Part shown: piece by piece, positions 16,835-25,713 of the stretch
How the letters are laid out: the number at the start of each line of letters is the position of its first letter
Position numbering within the stretch: the first letter of the stretch is position 1
NCBI RefSeq assembly: GCF_013149295.1
Contig: NZ_JABGCB010000004.1
Span: forward strand, 248,001-312,000
DNA from: Novosphingobium sp. SG751A
Lineage (GTDB): Bacteria > Pseudomonadota > Alphaproteobacteria > Sphingomonadales > Sphingomonadaceae
Direction of reading: 5' to 3'
DNA: 64,000 bases
Translations under genes and position numbers: made by a program
Notes under the pieces: model-generated
Told to the model about the DNA's origin: nothing
The model's database searches: none
What the model saw: only the letters and a program-made list of their open reading frames with translations

Positions 16835-17944
16835 TCACCCCGCCAGCGCGCCGGGCAGAACTTGGCCAAAATAGGCCAGCTCGTCCGGCGTTGCCGTTCC
16901 CACGCGCATCCAGTTGCGATAGGCCTCGCCCTCGAACAGGCGCACCTCGACGCTGCGCGCGGCCAGACGGGCCTGAAGAGCGGCGGCGGGCATGCCGCAG
17001 TCGATATAGACAAAGGTGCCGTCCGATTTCAGATAGCGCAGCCCATTGGCCTCGCAGATCCGATAGATCATCTCGCGACACTGTTTCAGATAGGCAATAG
17101 CGCCCGCCAGATAGGCCGCATCGCCAAGGCACGCCTGCGCAGCGGCCAACCCCGCCTGATTGCGCGAGGTGGTGATGCGCGCGTTGAGTTGGCGGATGCG
17201 CTGGGGCTGAGCCAGCGTATAGGCGATGCGCAGGCCCGCGAGGCCATAGACCTTGGAAAAGGTGCGCGTCACGATGACATCATGCCCCGCGCCCACCAAA
17301 GAACCCATGGATTGCCGATGCGGATCGGGCGCGAGTTCGAAATAGGCCTCATCCACCAGCACCGGCGCCTTGCGCGAGGCAGCGATGCAAAAGCCCCGCA
17401 ATTGCTCGGGTTCGGGGCGAAGGCCGGTCGGGTTATTTGGATTGCACAGATAGACCAGCCTCGTCTGCAGGCCGATAGCACCCAGCATCGCATCAAGGTC
17501 AATGTGATGATCGGCGCGCAAGTTCACCCAATCTGTCTCGATCCCCTGCCGCGCGGCATAGGCCAGATGGGTGCTGTAAGTGGGCCGCGGCGCCAGCACG
17601 CGCCCGCCCGCCGCAATCGCCACCGTCAGCAGCGTGAGCGCATCGAGCGATCCGCTGGAGAGCGTGACCTGATCCTGCGCAAGCCCTTCCTGCGCGGCGA
17701 TTTTTTGCCGCAATGCCGCCTCGCTATGCGGATAATAAGGCGCCTCGGCCACCGAGGCGATGATTGCCCGTCGCGCCGCCGGGCTGGGGCCGAAAGGGTT
17801 TTCGGTCACGCCAAGGCGCGCTTTCACATCCCCGCTATGCTCGGGCTGAGGCGGCGGCATGGACGAGGGAGCGGCGGCCAGCAGACCGGGAGCCAACAGG
17901 CCCCCGGCAGCAACCGGCAAAATGGAGCGGCGAGTAATACGCAT
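16835..17944 (-). CDS. Tat-exported PLP aminotransferase (HisC-like)
   Basis: A 369-residue class I/II aminotransferase that looks like histidinol-phosphate aminotransferase in sequence. It has CNPNNPTG (167-174), VDEAY with Asp198, the Schiff-base lysine in TFSKVYGLAGLR (Lys231) and Arg239. The N-terminus MRITRRSILPVAAGGLLAPG is a twin-arginine signal, so the folded, cofactor-loaded enzyme is probably exported to the periplasm. That is unusual for HisC, which is cytoplasmic. It overlaps the stop of the TonB receptor by one nucleotide and is last in the sigma-FecR-TonB operon. It may transaminate an amine or amino acid in the periplasm before transport, or process a ligand that signals through the receptor. 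It is convergent with, and directly abuts, the Rieske oxygenase gene. Confidence 0.85.
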   Translation of the reverse strand: MRITRRSILPVAAGGLLAPGLLAAAPSSMPPPQPEHSGDVKARLGVTENPFGPSPAARRAIIASVAEAPYYPHSEAALRQKIAAQEGLAQDQVTLSSGSLDALTLLTVAIAAGGRVLAPRPTYSTHLAYAARQGIETDWVNLRADHHIDLDAMLGAIGLQTRLVYLCNPNNPTGLRPEPEQLRGFCIAASRKAPVLVDEAYFELAPDPHRQSMGSLVGAGHDVIVTRTFSKVYGLAGLRIAYTLAQPQRIRQLNARITTSRNQAGLAAAQACLGDAAYLAGAIAYLKQCREMIYRICEANGLRYLKSDGTFVYIDCGMPAAALQARLAARSVEVRLFEGEAYRNWMRVGTATPDELAYFGQVLPGALAG

Positions 17945-20580
17945 CAGAACTTCACATCCACACGGGCGTAATAATTGCCGCCATTGGTATCATAGGGCGT
18001 GTTGCGCGAATAGTTCAGGCCCCGGCTATACTGGAACAAAGCCTTTTGCGGATAGGTGTCGAAGATATTCTCCGCTCCGATGCGCAGGGTAACGTTCCGG
18101 TTCATCGCATAAGACAGCGAGGCATCGAAAAAGGCAATCCCGCCAAAGCGCTGGAAGATGTCGCCGGTCGAATTGCCGCTTGAATCGGTATAGGCCCCGT
18201 AATAGCGGCCGCGCCCCATCGCCGACCATTTGCCCAGCGTATAGGTGATGCTGCCCGTGGCATTATGTTGGGGCAGGCCCTGCTCGAACAGGGTCTTTTG
18301 CGTGGTATTGCCCGCCAGAGCGCCCGCCGTCACCTTGGTCTTGGTATAGCTGTAGGCCACCGTCGCATCAAGGCGGCCCGGCCCGACCTGATGGTTATAG
18401 GACACCACGATGTCGATGCCGCGGCTGCGGGTGTTATAGTCGTTGGTATAGAAGGAAATCGTGCTGTAATCGGTCGCCTGCGACAGGCCGAGCGCCAGAA
18501 GCTGGGCCTTGAGCGCGGGGGTCAGCGTATAGGTGGGCGAAGTGCTGAAACGCTTGTCGACCTGGATCTGATAAAGATCGACCGAGCCGGACAGGCCCCA
18601 TGATGTCTTCCACACACCGCCCGCCGTGATCGTGCGCGAGGTGGCCGGTTGCAGCGCCTTGCCGCCAAAGAACTGGGCTATGGGATTGGTGGGCGAGAGA
18701 CGGCCCGTGGTGTAAACCAGCAAGGTGTTGGTATCGAGGCCCTGACTGGTGCTGGTCGAATTGAGCTGGGCGGGCGTGGGTGCCTTAAATCCGGTGGAAT
18801 AGGAGCCGCGCACCGCCAGCATCGGCGCGACTTCATAGCGCGTGGCAAATTTGTAATTGAACGTGTTGCCAAAGCTGGAAAAATGCTCATCGCGAATGGC
18901 GGCCGTCGCGCTCCATTTTTCCGTAATCGGCGCGGTCACGTCCAGATAGCCGGCATAGCTGGTCTGGCTCCATGTGCCCGCCTGTTGCGGGGTGAAACCG
19001 GGAAAGCCACTGGCCCCGGCGGCAAGGCCCGCCGCCGCCCCCGGCCCGACCGCATAGGAGGCATATTCGCCGGGCCGGATCTTGTAGCTTTCCACCCGCC
19101 GCTCGGCGCCAAAGGCAATGTTGAGCGGGCGGTCGAGGAAGGGCATGGCCAGACGATAGACGCCGTCCGCATTCAGGTTGAATTCCTGCTGGACATTGCG
19201 ACCCAGATAGAAATTGAGCGGGCTGTTAGGCCCCAGCGAGGCGTTGATCGAATTGTCGAGAAAGAAATTCGTCGCATTCGAGCCATAAGAACCGCTGATG
19301 TCCCAGCTCAGATCGCTGCCCTTGCCGCCGCGCAGACCGCCGACCATCTGGATATCGTCATAGCGCACCCGCTCGCTGGGGGTGAAACCGGCGGGATAGA
19401 TCGTGTTGAGGTTGAAGCCGGGATAGGTTGTGGTGGTCTTGTACAGGTTGCTGTTGGTGGCGGGATTGCGCCAGTTGATGTCGGACCAGCTCTTGCCGGT
19501 GCTGAACGTGCCAAAGGCATAGGCTTCGACATTGGCGCCGATATTTTCGGCCGCATCCACCGCCATGCGGAAAGAGCGCCCTTCAGGATTGCCCCAGCGC
19601 TGAACCAGCGAGGGTACCGCGATGGTGGGATTGGCGGCGGCAAAGGCGATGGCATCGTCGCGCTGATGCGAGCGCGAGGTGGCCTCGTTGCGGGCATATT
19701 CGCCCGTCACCACCAAATGGCCGCCATTGGGCAGAGCGAAACCGGCGCGCCCACCGGCCTGCACCGAGGCGCCATCGCCCATGTAATATTGCGAGCCCTG
19801 AACAAAGGCGGAGAAACCGGGCTTGGTGTCCAGAATGATGTTGATGACGCCTGCAATGGCATCCGACCCATATTGCGCCGATGCGCCATCGCGCAAAACT
19901 TCGAGCCTTCCGATGCCAAAGGTCGGGATCTGCGCCAGATCGGGGGCCTGCGACCCGCTGTTGATAAAGGCGGAGCGGTGGAAACGCTTGCCGTTGATCA
20001 TCACCAGCGTCATGTCGGGCGAAAGGCCATCAAGCGAGGCCGGGCGCACGAATTGCGGCCCGTCCGAGGCGGGCAGGCGCTTAACCGTAAAGGCGGGCAC
20101 CAATTGCGCCAGCTTTTCATGCAGCGTGCTGCTGACGGTGGAATTGACCGTCTTGCCGCTGAATGTATCAACCGGGGCCAGAGCGGTAAAGCGGGTCTGG
20201 CCGGTCTCACGCGTGCCGGTTACGATGATCTCTTCGGCGGGAATGGTCTGGGCCAGCGTGTCGCGTGGGGCTTCCTGCATGCCCAGAATGACCGTTCTGC
20301 CATCGTCATTCTTCACCGCCAGCGCGCTGCCCGCGAGCAACCGGGCCAGCGCGGCCTGACGCGACATATGGCCCTTGATCGGCTCGGACCGCATGGCGGC
20401 GATGGCACCGCGTGGAAAGAAGATCTGCACCCCGGCCTGCCGCCCGAATTCATTGAGTGCCTTGGCCAGAGGCTGGGCCGGAATGTCGAAATTCTGATCG
20501 GCGGCATAGGCCGGGGCGGCATAGATGGCGGGCGCAGCAAGAAGGGCCGCGAAAAGCGGCTTGCGGAAATCACGGGACAT
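17944..20580 (-). CDS. TonB-dependent transducer with STN signalling domain
   Basis: An 878-residue FecA-type receptor. A signal peptide (1-27, ending AYA) precedes an STN domain (about 30-95: FDIPAQPLAKALNEFGRQAG... and the hydrophobic VILGMQ end), the TonB box EEIIVTGTRE and plug, then the barrel ending in RVDVKF. The STN domain passes the ligand-bound state to the FecR-like protein encoded upstream, which then frees the ECF sigma factor. The ligand is unknown; a siderophore is the usual case, but the aminotransferase partner is not typical of iron uptake. The start at MSRDFRK fits the signal peptide. Confidence 0.92.
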   Translation of the reverse strand: MSRDFRKPLFAALLAAPAIYAAPAYAADQNFDIPAQPLAKALNEFGRQAGVQIFFPRGAIAAMRSEPIKGHMSRQAALARLLAGSALAVKNDDGRTVILGMQEAPRDTLAQTIPAEEIIVTGTRETGQTRFTALAPVDTFSGKTVNSTVSSTLHEKLAQLVPAFTVKRLPASDGPQFVRPASLDGLSPDMTLVMINGKRFHRSAFINSGSQAPDLAQIPTFGIGRLEVLRDGASAQYGSDAIAGVINIILDTKPGFSAFVQGSQYYMGDGASVQAGGRAGFALPNGGHLVVTGEYARNEATSRSHQRDDAIAFAAANPTIAVPSLVQRWGNPEGRSFRMAVDAAENIGANVEAYAFGTFSTGKSWSDINWRNPATNSNLYKTTTTYPGFNLNTIYPAGFTPSERVRYDDIQMVGGLRGGKGSDLSWDISGSYGSNATNFFLDNSINASLGPNSPLNFYLGRNVQQEFNLNADGVYRLAMPFLDRPLNIAFGAERRVESYKIRPGEYASYAVGPGAAAGLAAGASGFPGFTPQQAGTWSQTSYAGYLDVTAPITEKWSATAAIRDEHFSSFGNTFNYKFATRYEVAPMLAVRGSYSTGFKAPTPAQLNSTSTSQGLDTNTLLVYTTGRLSPTNPIAQFFGGKALQPATSRTITAGGVWKTSWGLSGSVDLYQIQVDKRFSTSPTYTLTPALKAQLLALGLSQATDYSTISFYTNDYNTRSRGIDIVVSYNHQVGPGRLDATVAYSYTKTKVTAGALAGNTTQKTLFEQGLPQHNATGSITYTLGKWSAMGRGRYYGAYTDSSGNSTGDIFQRFGGIAFFDASLSYAMNRNVTLRIGAENIFDTYPQKALFQYSRGLNYSRNTPYDTNGGNYYARVDVKF

Positions 20581-20671
20581 GAATGGAACCTCTTGGGGAA
20601 GGAACGTTTGCGTCGTTCTCAATCCTCAAGACGATTGAGCGCCCGCCCACCGCCAAGTCACAGCAAAAAAT

Positions 20672-21568
20672 TTATCGCGTCAGCAAATAGGCCTTTTCCG
20701 AGACCGAAACATGGATGCCCAGCCCCATCGACACCGCATCGAGAAAGGCCGCCGGATCGTTGGAGGTGAAACGCCCGCCTACCGGGATCGTGGCCAATTC
20801 GGGATCGACAATGATGATCTTGCGCGTCAGGAACCGGTTATATTCCTCAACCGCAAGACCGAGCGTGGCCTCGTCGAACAGGATTTCGCCCTGTTGCCAT
20901 GCGATGACCGCTTCTACCTGAGCGGCGGACAGGCGCCGCAGGGGTGGCCGGTCAGGCGAAAGGAGCAGGCTCTGGAACGCCTTAACAGGCTGCCTGCCCG
21001 CCCGCGCCTGTCCGCGCAGGACCAGCAGGTCAAGCGTATCGCCGCGCAGCCGCGCATTAAAGCGGCCGGGCAAGAGCGCCACCTGCTGATCGCGCCCATG
21101 CAGGATCGCGCGCGCGCCGGGGCACAGGTCGATGGCCACCTCGCCCCGCTCCACCCAGAGCGTGCGCTCATTCTCGGAAAAGCGCCATGCAAGGCAGGAA
21201 TCGGTGTTGATCGCGGCGATGCTGCCATCGGGCAGGCCCAATTTTCGATGCCCGCCAATAGGCGCCGATGCGCTGCTCCACGCATAGGCGCGCGTGGCCA
21301 GCCCACCTGCACCCAGCGCCATGACAAAAGCCCCGCCACCCGCCGCCCGCATAAAACCACGGCGCGACGAGGGGACAGATGCAAGATTGCCCTGCCCTTC
21401 AAAGGCTTCATAGGCCGCCATCGCCCGGTTAAAGGCAATGGCATGGGCCGGGTCGGCGCTGCGCCACACCTCGAATTCCGCATCATCCATCGTGTCGAGA
21501 GCGAACCGGGCGACCCATTGCGCAGCTGCTGCTTCCGGCGTCATCGGGGTTCTTTCGGTCAGGCTCAT
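20672..21568 (-). CDS. fecR: FecR-family anti-sigma / sigma regulator
   Basis: A 298-residue inner-membrane sensor. The N-terminal cytoplasmic part (DUF4880-like: AAAQWVARFALDTMDDAEFEVWRSADPAHAIAFNRA, about 13-47) binds the sigma factor. A hydrophobic segment follows the Arg-rich RRGFMRAAGGGAFVMALGAGG (about 69-89), and then comes the periplasmic FecR domain. It should receive the signal from the STN domain of the TonB receptor. It is preceded by the sigma gene (57-nt gap) and followed by the receptor (91-nt gap). Confidence 0.9.
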   Translation of the reverse strand: MSLTERTPMTPEAAAAQWVARFALDTMDDAEFEVWRSADPAHAIAFNRAMAAYEAFEGQGNLASVPSSRRGFMRAAGGGAFVMALGAGGLATRAYAWSSASAPIGGHRKLGLPDGSIAAINTDSCLAWRFSENERTLWVERGEVAIDLCPGARAILHGRDQQVALLPGRFNARLRGDTLDLLVLRGQARAGRQPVKAFQSLLLSPDRPPLRRLSAAQVEAVIAWQQGEILFDEATLGLAVEEYNRFLTRKIIIVDPELATIPVGGRFTSNDPAAFLDAVSMGLGIHVSVSEKAYLLTR

Positions 21569-21625
21569 GGCAGCTAGACGAGCGGGCGAAGAAAAACCGC
21601 CAAGTTTGCAAAGGATGGACGAAAA

Positions 21626-22201
21626 TTATTCGACCATAGCACTTTCGCCCGCCTCTTCGGCCTGATCATAATCGGCTCGCCGCCTCGGCTCCAGCGCGCG
21701 AGTGATCAGTTCGATGGCCCTCGCAAGCCGCTTTTCCAGCGTCGAAAGGCTCAGGTTCAGATCGGCGGCGATCTGGCGCGGGGATTGCTCCTCGATACGG
21801 CGGCGGACAAAGACCGTGCGACACCGCTCCGGCAACTGGCTCAGCGCCTGCTGGAAATCGCTCATCGCCTCGCGCCCTTCGGCGATCTGATGCGGATCGG
21901 GCGCATCCTCGGCCAGTTCCATGTGCTCGGCGTCGGCAATCTGGCGAAAATCGATGATTTTGGACCGGCGCATCCGCTCGATGGCCAGATTGCGCGCCGT
22001 CCGCAACATAAAGGCCCGCGTGTTGGTGATCGCCGCCCAGCCCTCGGTGGCCAGCATCCGGGCGAACACATCCTGCACCAGATCGCGCGCATCCTCCCCA
22101 TTGCCGCACAGCCGCACAGCCATGGCCAGCAGCGCGCGTTCATGCGGCAGCACCTCGTTGATGAACCAGCGGTCTATGGGGCGAACGACGGACACGATCA
22201 C
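21626..22201 (-). CDS. fecI: ECF sigma factor, FecI type
   Basis: A 191-residue ECF sigma-70 factor. Region 2 is seen in HERALLAMAVRLCGNGEDARDLVQDVFARML (about 20-49) and region 4 in LPERCRTVFVRRRIEEQSPRQIAADLNLSLSTLEKRLARAI (about 127-167). Together with fecR and the STN receptor it forms a cell-surface signalling system that senses an external ligand. The first codon is a GTG; a second GTG lies three codons on, so the exact start is uncertain. It heads the operon that ends with the Tat aminotransferase. Confidence 0.9.
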   Translation of the reverse strand: MIVSVVRPIDRWFINEVLPHERALLAMAVRLCGNGEDARDLVQDVFARMLATEGWAAITNTRAFMLRTARNLAIERMRRSKIIDFRQIADAEHMELAEDAPDPHQIAEGREAMSDFQQALSQLPERCRTVFVRRRIEEQSPRQIAADLNLSLSTLEKRLARAIELITRALEPRRRADYDQAEEAGESAMVE

Positions 22202-22280
22202 TCTTGCCAGGAACGAAACACGCCGCTCCGATAAGAGCCGGTCATGTCATTTCCGCGACAATGCGATCGAACTACCCGCC

Positions 22281-22425
22281 TCAGAGCGCCTGTGCGATAC
22301 GGCGCATGGCCTGCGGGGGCTGGCCAAAGGCGCGCCCAAAGGCGCGTCGCATCCTTTGGAGATCGTCGAATTCCGTGGCCGGCGCGATCTGTTCGACCGG
22401 CTGGCGCTGCGCTCCACTCCTTCGC
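22281..22425 (-). pseudogene. Remnant: 3' end of an AraC/GlxA-type regulator
   Basis: On the minus strand one frame reads VEQIAPATEFDDLQRMRRAF followed by GRAFGQPPQAMRRIAQAL and a stop. This is the second HTH and C-terminus of an AraC-family (GlxA-like) regulator. The frame loses similarity upstream at about 22425, where a different gene fragment starts on the other strand, so at least two thirds of the gene is missing. Confidence 0.6.
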
Positions 22426-22669
22426 CAGTGATAAGACGCGCGATTATGCGACCGAACCGGCCACGCTCGTCCGCTTCGAACTTTGTGAGGCCGCCAAGGA
22501 CACCCTTCCGCGGATCACGGAAACCGACTTTGACCGACTTCCGGCGGAGCGGCGCGATACCGCCCGCAAGACCAAGGATGGACAATGGGAGCATCAGACC
22601 AGATTGATCAGTCGCTATCTCGGCCTCTACCCGGATGCCGACGGTTCAGCAGGAACCGCTCAGGGTTGA
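22415..22669 (+). pseudogene. Remnant: C-terminal half of an AHSA1/SRPBCC protein
   Basis: The plus strand reads YATEPATLVRFEL, ITETDFDRLPAERR and GQWEHQTRLISRYL before a stop. This is the C-terminal half of an Hsp90-activator-like SRPBCC domain. The N-terminal half is absent; a weak continuation of the family's FRWHP region may lie in another frame just upstream (about 22380-22415). The 22202-22671 stretch otherwise holds only the sigma-gene promoter region. Confidence 0.6.
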
Positions 22670-22671
22670 AC

Positions 22672-24390
22672 TCAACCAGCCCCGCCTTCCTTCAAAGCCG
22701 CCGCAAGCGCGCCCAGCCAGACCGCCACCGCAACCGCCCCCGGATCGGGATGGCCCAGCGTGCGATCTCCCAGATAGCTGGAGCGGCCGCGGCGCGGAGC
22801 CATGGCGCGCGTTGCCTCGGCCCCTGCCAGCGCCGCGCCATGCGCCGCATTCATCCGCGCGCGCGCATCGCCCGCGCCATGCGCAAGAGCCTGCACGGCG
22901 GGCACAAGCGCGTCGAGCATCGTGCGATCCCCCGGCACAGCCCCGCCCAGTTCCATCATCCCATCGCAGCCCGCCGACATCGCCCGCGCCCATGCGTCGG
23001 GGGCGCTCGCATCCTCCTCCTGCGCCATGGCCAGCGCCGCGCGCAGCACGAACATCGCATAGAGCGGCCCCGAAGTGCCTCCCACCGAGCGGCGCAGCAG
23101 AGCCGAAACCTGCGCCAGCGCGCGGGCGGGCCGCGCCAGATCGAGCGTGTCGAAGGCCCGCTCCACACTGTCGGCCCCGCGCGCCAGACTGATGCCCAGA
23201 TCGCCGTCGCCCACCGCGCTGTCCAATCGCGTCAATTCCGGCTCGGCATGGCGCAGAGCCGCGATCACGGCGCGAATGCCCACGCCGAAACCGGCCTGCT
23301 GCGCTGCGTCGGCCCATGTCGGGCCGCTCACTGTTTCCTCCGCTCGATGATCGGGCGGGGCTACTTCGGCCATCGTGCCCGGAATGGTCGGCGCGCTCCA
23401 TGCCGAGGCCGCGCTAGGGGCCAGCAGGCGCTGCAACCGCATGGCATCGAGCCGCATCAGCGAGAGCGAACAACCCGCCATTTCCAGCGCGCTCAGAAAC
23501 GTGCCGCAATGGACGCTGCGCACGCTAATTCCCTGCCCCGCCAGTTCGCGCAGGGCAAAGCGCGCGGCGATGGCCAGTTCAAGCGCGGGCGTACCGCCCA
23601 GCCCGTTGACCATCAGCGCCACCTCCTCGCCCGGCAGCAGCCTGCCATGGCGCAGGATCGCCTCCAGCGCGGGCTCCAGCATGGCATCGACCGGACCAAT
23701 GGTCGCGCGCCGCACGCCGCTCTCGCCATGGATGCCAAGGCCGAATTCGACCTCATCCTCGCCCAGTTCAAAACCCGCGCGCCCGGCGGCAGGCACCACG
23801 CAGGGGCTGAGCGCAAGCCCCATCGAAAAGACATTGTCTGCCGCCGCCTGCGCTTCGACCAGCACCTGCGCCAGCGGGAGCCCGGCCTGCGCCGCCGCAC
23901 CGGCGATCTTGTGGACGAAGATCGCGCCCGCGATGCCCCGGCGCCCCACCGCCGCATTGCCATCGCCAAGGGCCACATCATCGCCTACCACGACCATCTC
24001 CACCGGTACGCCGCGCGTGCGGGCGATCTCGGCGGCAAGGCCGAAGTTCAGCCGGTCGCCAGTGTAATTCTTGACGATCAGCAACACGCCTGCAGCCCCG
24101 CCGACAGTCAGGATTGTCTCCAGTACCGCGTCGACGCTGGGCGAGGTGAACACCGGCCCGGCGACAGCGGCGGTCAGCATACCCTCGCCCACATAACCGG
24201 CATGGGCAGGCTCATGCCCCGATCCGCCGCCTGACACGATGGCCACCCGGCCCGCATCGCGTAGCGCCACGTAATCCGCCCGGATCACCACCGTCTCGCC
24301 CGCCAGACGCAGCAGTCGCGCATCGGCCAGAACCAGCCCCTCGATCATCTCGTCGACAACATGAGCCGGATCATTGATCAGTTTTTTCAT
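22672..24390 (-). CDS. ATP-dependent dihydroxyacetone kinase (DhaK-DhaL fusion)
   Basis: A 572-residue single-chain kinase that phosphorylates dihydroxyacetone (or glyceraldehyde and related trioses) to the phosphate ester. The DhaK half (about 1-330) has SGGGSGHEPAHAGYVG (53-68) and the hemiaminal-forming histidine in GLGIHGESG (His221). The DhaL half (about 370-572) has LDSAVGDGDLGISLARG, which binds Mg-ATP. It starts 24 nt after the MFS stop with an AGAGGAAA ribosome-binding site and is last in a P450-MFS-kinase operon. That context suggests it captures a C3 fragment formed by the pathway rather than general glycerol use. Related C4-sugar kinases of this fold exist, so the substrate is open. 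Confidence 0.9.
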   Translation of the reverse strand: MKKLINDPAHVVDEMIEGLVLADARLLRLAGETVVIRADYVALRDAGRVAIVSGGGSGHEPAHAGYVGEGMLTAAVAGPVFTSPSVDAVLETILTVGGAAGVLLIVKNYTGDRLNFGLAAEIARTRGVPVEMVVVGDDVALGDGNAAVGRRGIAGAIFVHKIAGAAAQAGLPLAQVLVEAQAAADNVFSMGLALSPCVVPAAGRAGFELGEDEVEFGLGIHGESGVRRATIGPVDAMLEPALEAILRHGRLLPGEEVALMVNGLGGTPALELAIAARFALRELAGQGISVRSVHCGTFLSALEMAGCSLSLMRLDAMRLQRLLAPSAASAWSAPTIPGTMAEVAPPDHRAEETVSGPTWADAAQQAGFGVGIRAVIAALRHAEPELTRLDSAVGDGDLGISLARGADSVERAFDTLDLARPARALAQVSALLRRSVGGTSGPLYAMFVLRAALAMAQEEDASAPDAWARAMSAGCDGMMELGGAVPGDRTMLDALVPAVQALAHGAGDARARMNAAHGAALAGAEATRAMAPRRGRSSYLGDRTLGHPDPGAVAVAVWLGALAAALKEGGAG

Positions 24391-24414
24391 GGCATTTCCT
24401 CTCACGGAACAGTT

Positions 24415-25713
24415 TTAAACAGCCTTGCCATATCCGCGCCGGGCCGATGCAATCAGCGCAAAGGCCAGCACCGAGGCAATGCCCGTAACCAGCGCCAGCG
24501 AGCGCCCCACGGCCAGATCGGCGACAAACAGATGATCGGTGGTCAGCGCCACAAGCGTTGGGCCAAAGCCCAGACCGATCAGGTTGATGGCAAAGAGATA
24601 AAGCGCCGTCACCTGCCCCCGGTATTCGTTTGGGGTGATGGCGTGCAGTGCAGCGGGCGCGATGCCGGTGGGCACGCCCAGAAAGAAGCTGGTCCATGCC
24701 AGCGCCGCCAGCGACACCGCAGGCGTAGCCCCCAGCCCGACAAAGGGTACCACCGGAATGACCGCCAACATGCCCAACAGCGAGACGCGCAATGGTCCAT
24801 CCGCGTGGCCCGCCGCTGTCATCCGGTCCGCCAGCCAGCCACCGGTCAAGATACCGCCGCAGCCCGCCGTCAACAGCACCAGCCCATAAGCCAGCGCAAT
24901 ATCGGCAGCCGCCCAGTGATGCACCCGGATGAACAGCGAGGGCACCCAGGCCGAGAGGCCATAGCTGATGATCGAATTGACGCCAAAGCCCACCACGATG
25001 CAGCCGATGGTGGCAGCCCGCGCACGGAAAAAGGCAAGGGTCTGCGCAAGACTGGGCATGGTCTGCCCCGCGCGCTCCCTGCGCGGCGGTTCGCGCAACA
25101 GCAGCATCAGCGCGGCCACCAGCAGGCCAGGCAGGCCCACGACCATAAAGGCGGCCTGCCATGGCCGCACCAGCCCGGCCAGCGGCATATTGATCAAGGC
25201 GTGGCCCGATGTGGCCGTCACCGCCATGCCGCCCAGCACCAGCGCCAGACCCGAGCCGACAAAGACGCCCATCGTATAGACGCTCATCGCCCGTCCGCGT
25301 TTTGCAGGGGCAAAACTGTCTGAAATCAGTGAGTAGGCGGCGGGCGAGAGAGTGGCCTCGCCCACCCCGACGAAGATGCGGGCAATGAAAAGCTGCGTGA
25401 AATTCTTCGCGAAACCGCAGGCGACCGTGGCCAGACACCACAGCACCATGCCCCCCACCATCAGCGCCTTGCGGCTGCCCTGATCAGCGCGGCGGCCTAG
25501 AAACAGGCCCAGAAACGTGTAGAAAATGGCAAAGGCGAACCCGTGCAGCAAGCTGATCGCGGTATCGTCGAGCCCCAGATCGGCGCGGATCGGCTGGACC
25601 ATCAGGCTCAAGATCTGGCGATCGACAAAGGCCACCGTATAGGCCAGCAACAGCAAGGCGATCACCAGCCATGCCCGCAACGGGGGCGGATAGGCAGATT
25701 CTGACTCAGGCAT
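24415..25713 (-). CDS. MFS transporter, spinster-like
   Basis: A 432-residue transporter with about twelve membrane segments. VDRQILSLMVQPIRADLGLDDTAISLLHGFAFAIFYTFLGL near the N-terminus is typical of the spinster-like group that is abundant in sphingomonad aromatic loci. The start overlaps the P450 stop (ATGA), so both are translated together. It probably imports the P450 substrate across the inner membrane after the TonB receptor has brought it through the outer membrane. The frame is open 140 codons upstream, but that is antisense-free shadow of the P450 gene. Confidence 0.9.
   Translation of the reverse strand: MPESESAYPPPLRAWLVIALLLLAYTVAFVDRQILSLMVQPIRADLGLDDTAISLLHGFAFAIFYTFLGLFLGRRADQGSRKALMVGGMVLWCLATVACGFAKNFTQLFIARIFVGVGEATLSPAAYSLISDSFAPAKRGRAMSVYTMGVFVGSGLALVLGGMAVTATSGHALINMPLAGLVRPWQAAFMVVGLPGLLVAALMLLLREPPRRERAGQTMPSLAQTLAFFRARAATIGCIVVGFGVNSIISYGLSAWVPSLFIRVHHWAAADIALAYGLVLLTAGCGGILTGGWLADRMTAAGHADGPLRVSLLGMLAVIPVVPFVGLGATPAVSLAALAWTSFFLGVPTGIAPAALHAITPNEYRGQVTALYLFAINLIGLGFGPTLVALTTDHLFVADLAVGRSLALVTGIASVLAFALIASARRGYGKAV

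Noticed and set aside
16835..17944. Assignment of the aminotransferase as biosynthetic hisC
   Set aside because: A twin-arginine signal and the position in a FecIR/TonB operon argue against a histidine biosynthesis role; no other his gene is present.
18649..20769. Long open frame (about 700 codons) opposite the STN TonB receptor
   Set aside because: Composition is that of a GC-rich antisense shadow; the minus-strand receptor has signal peptide, STN, plug and barrel motifs.
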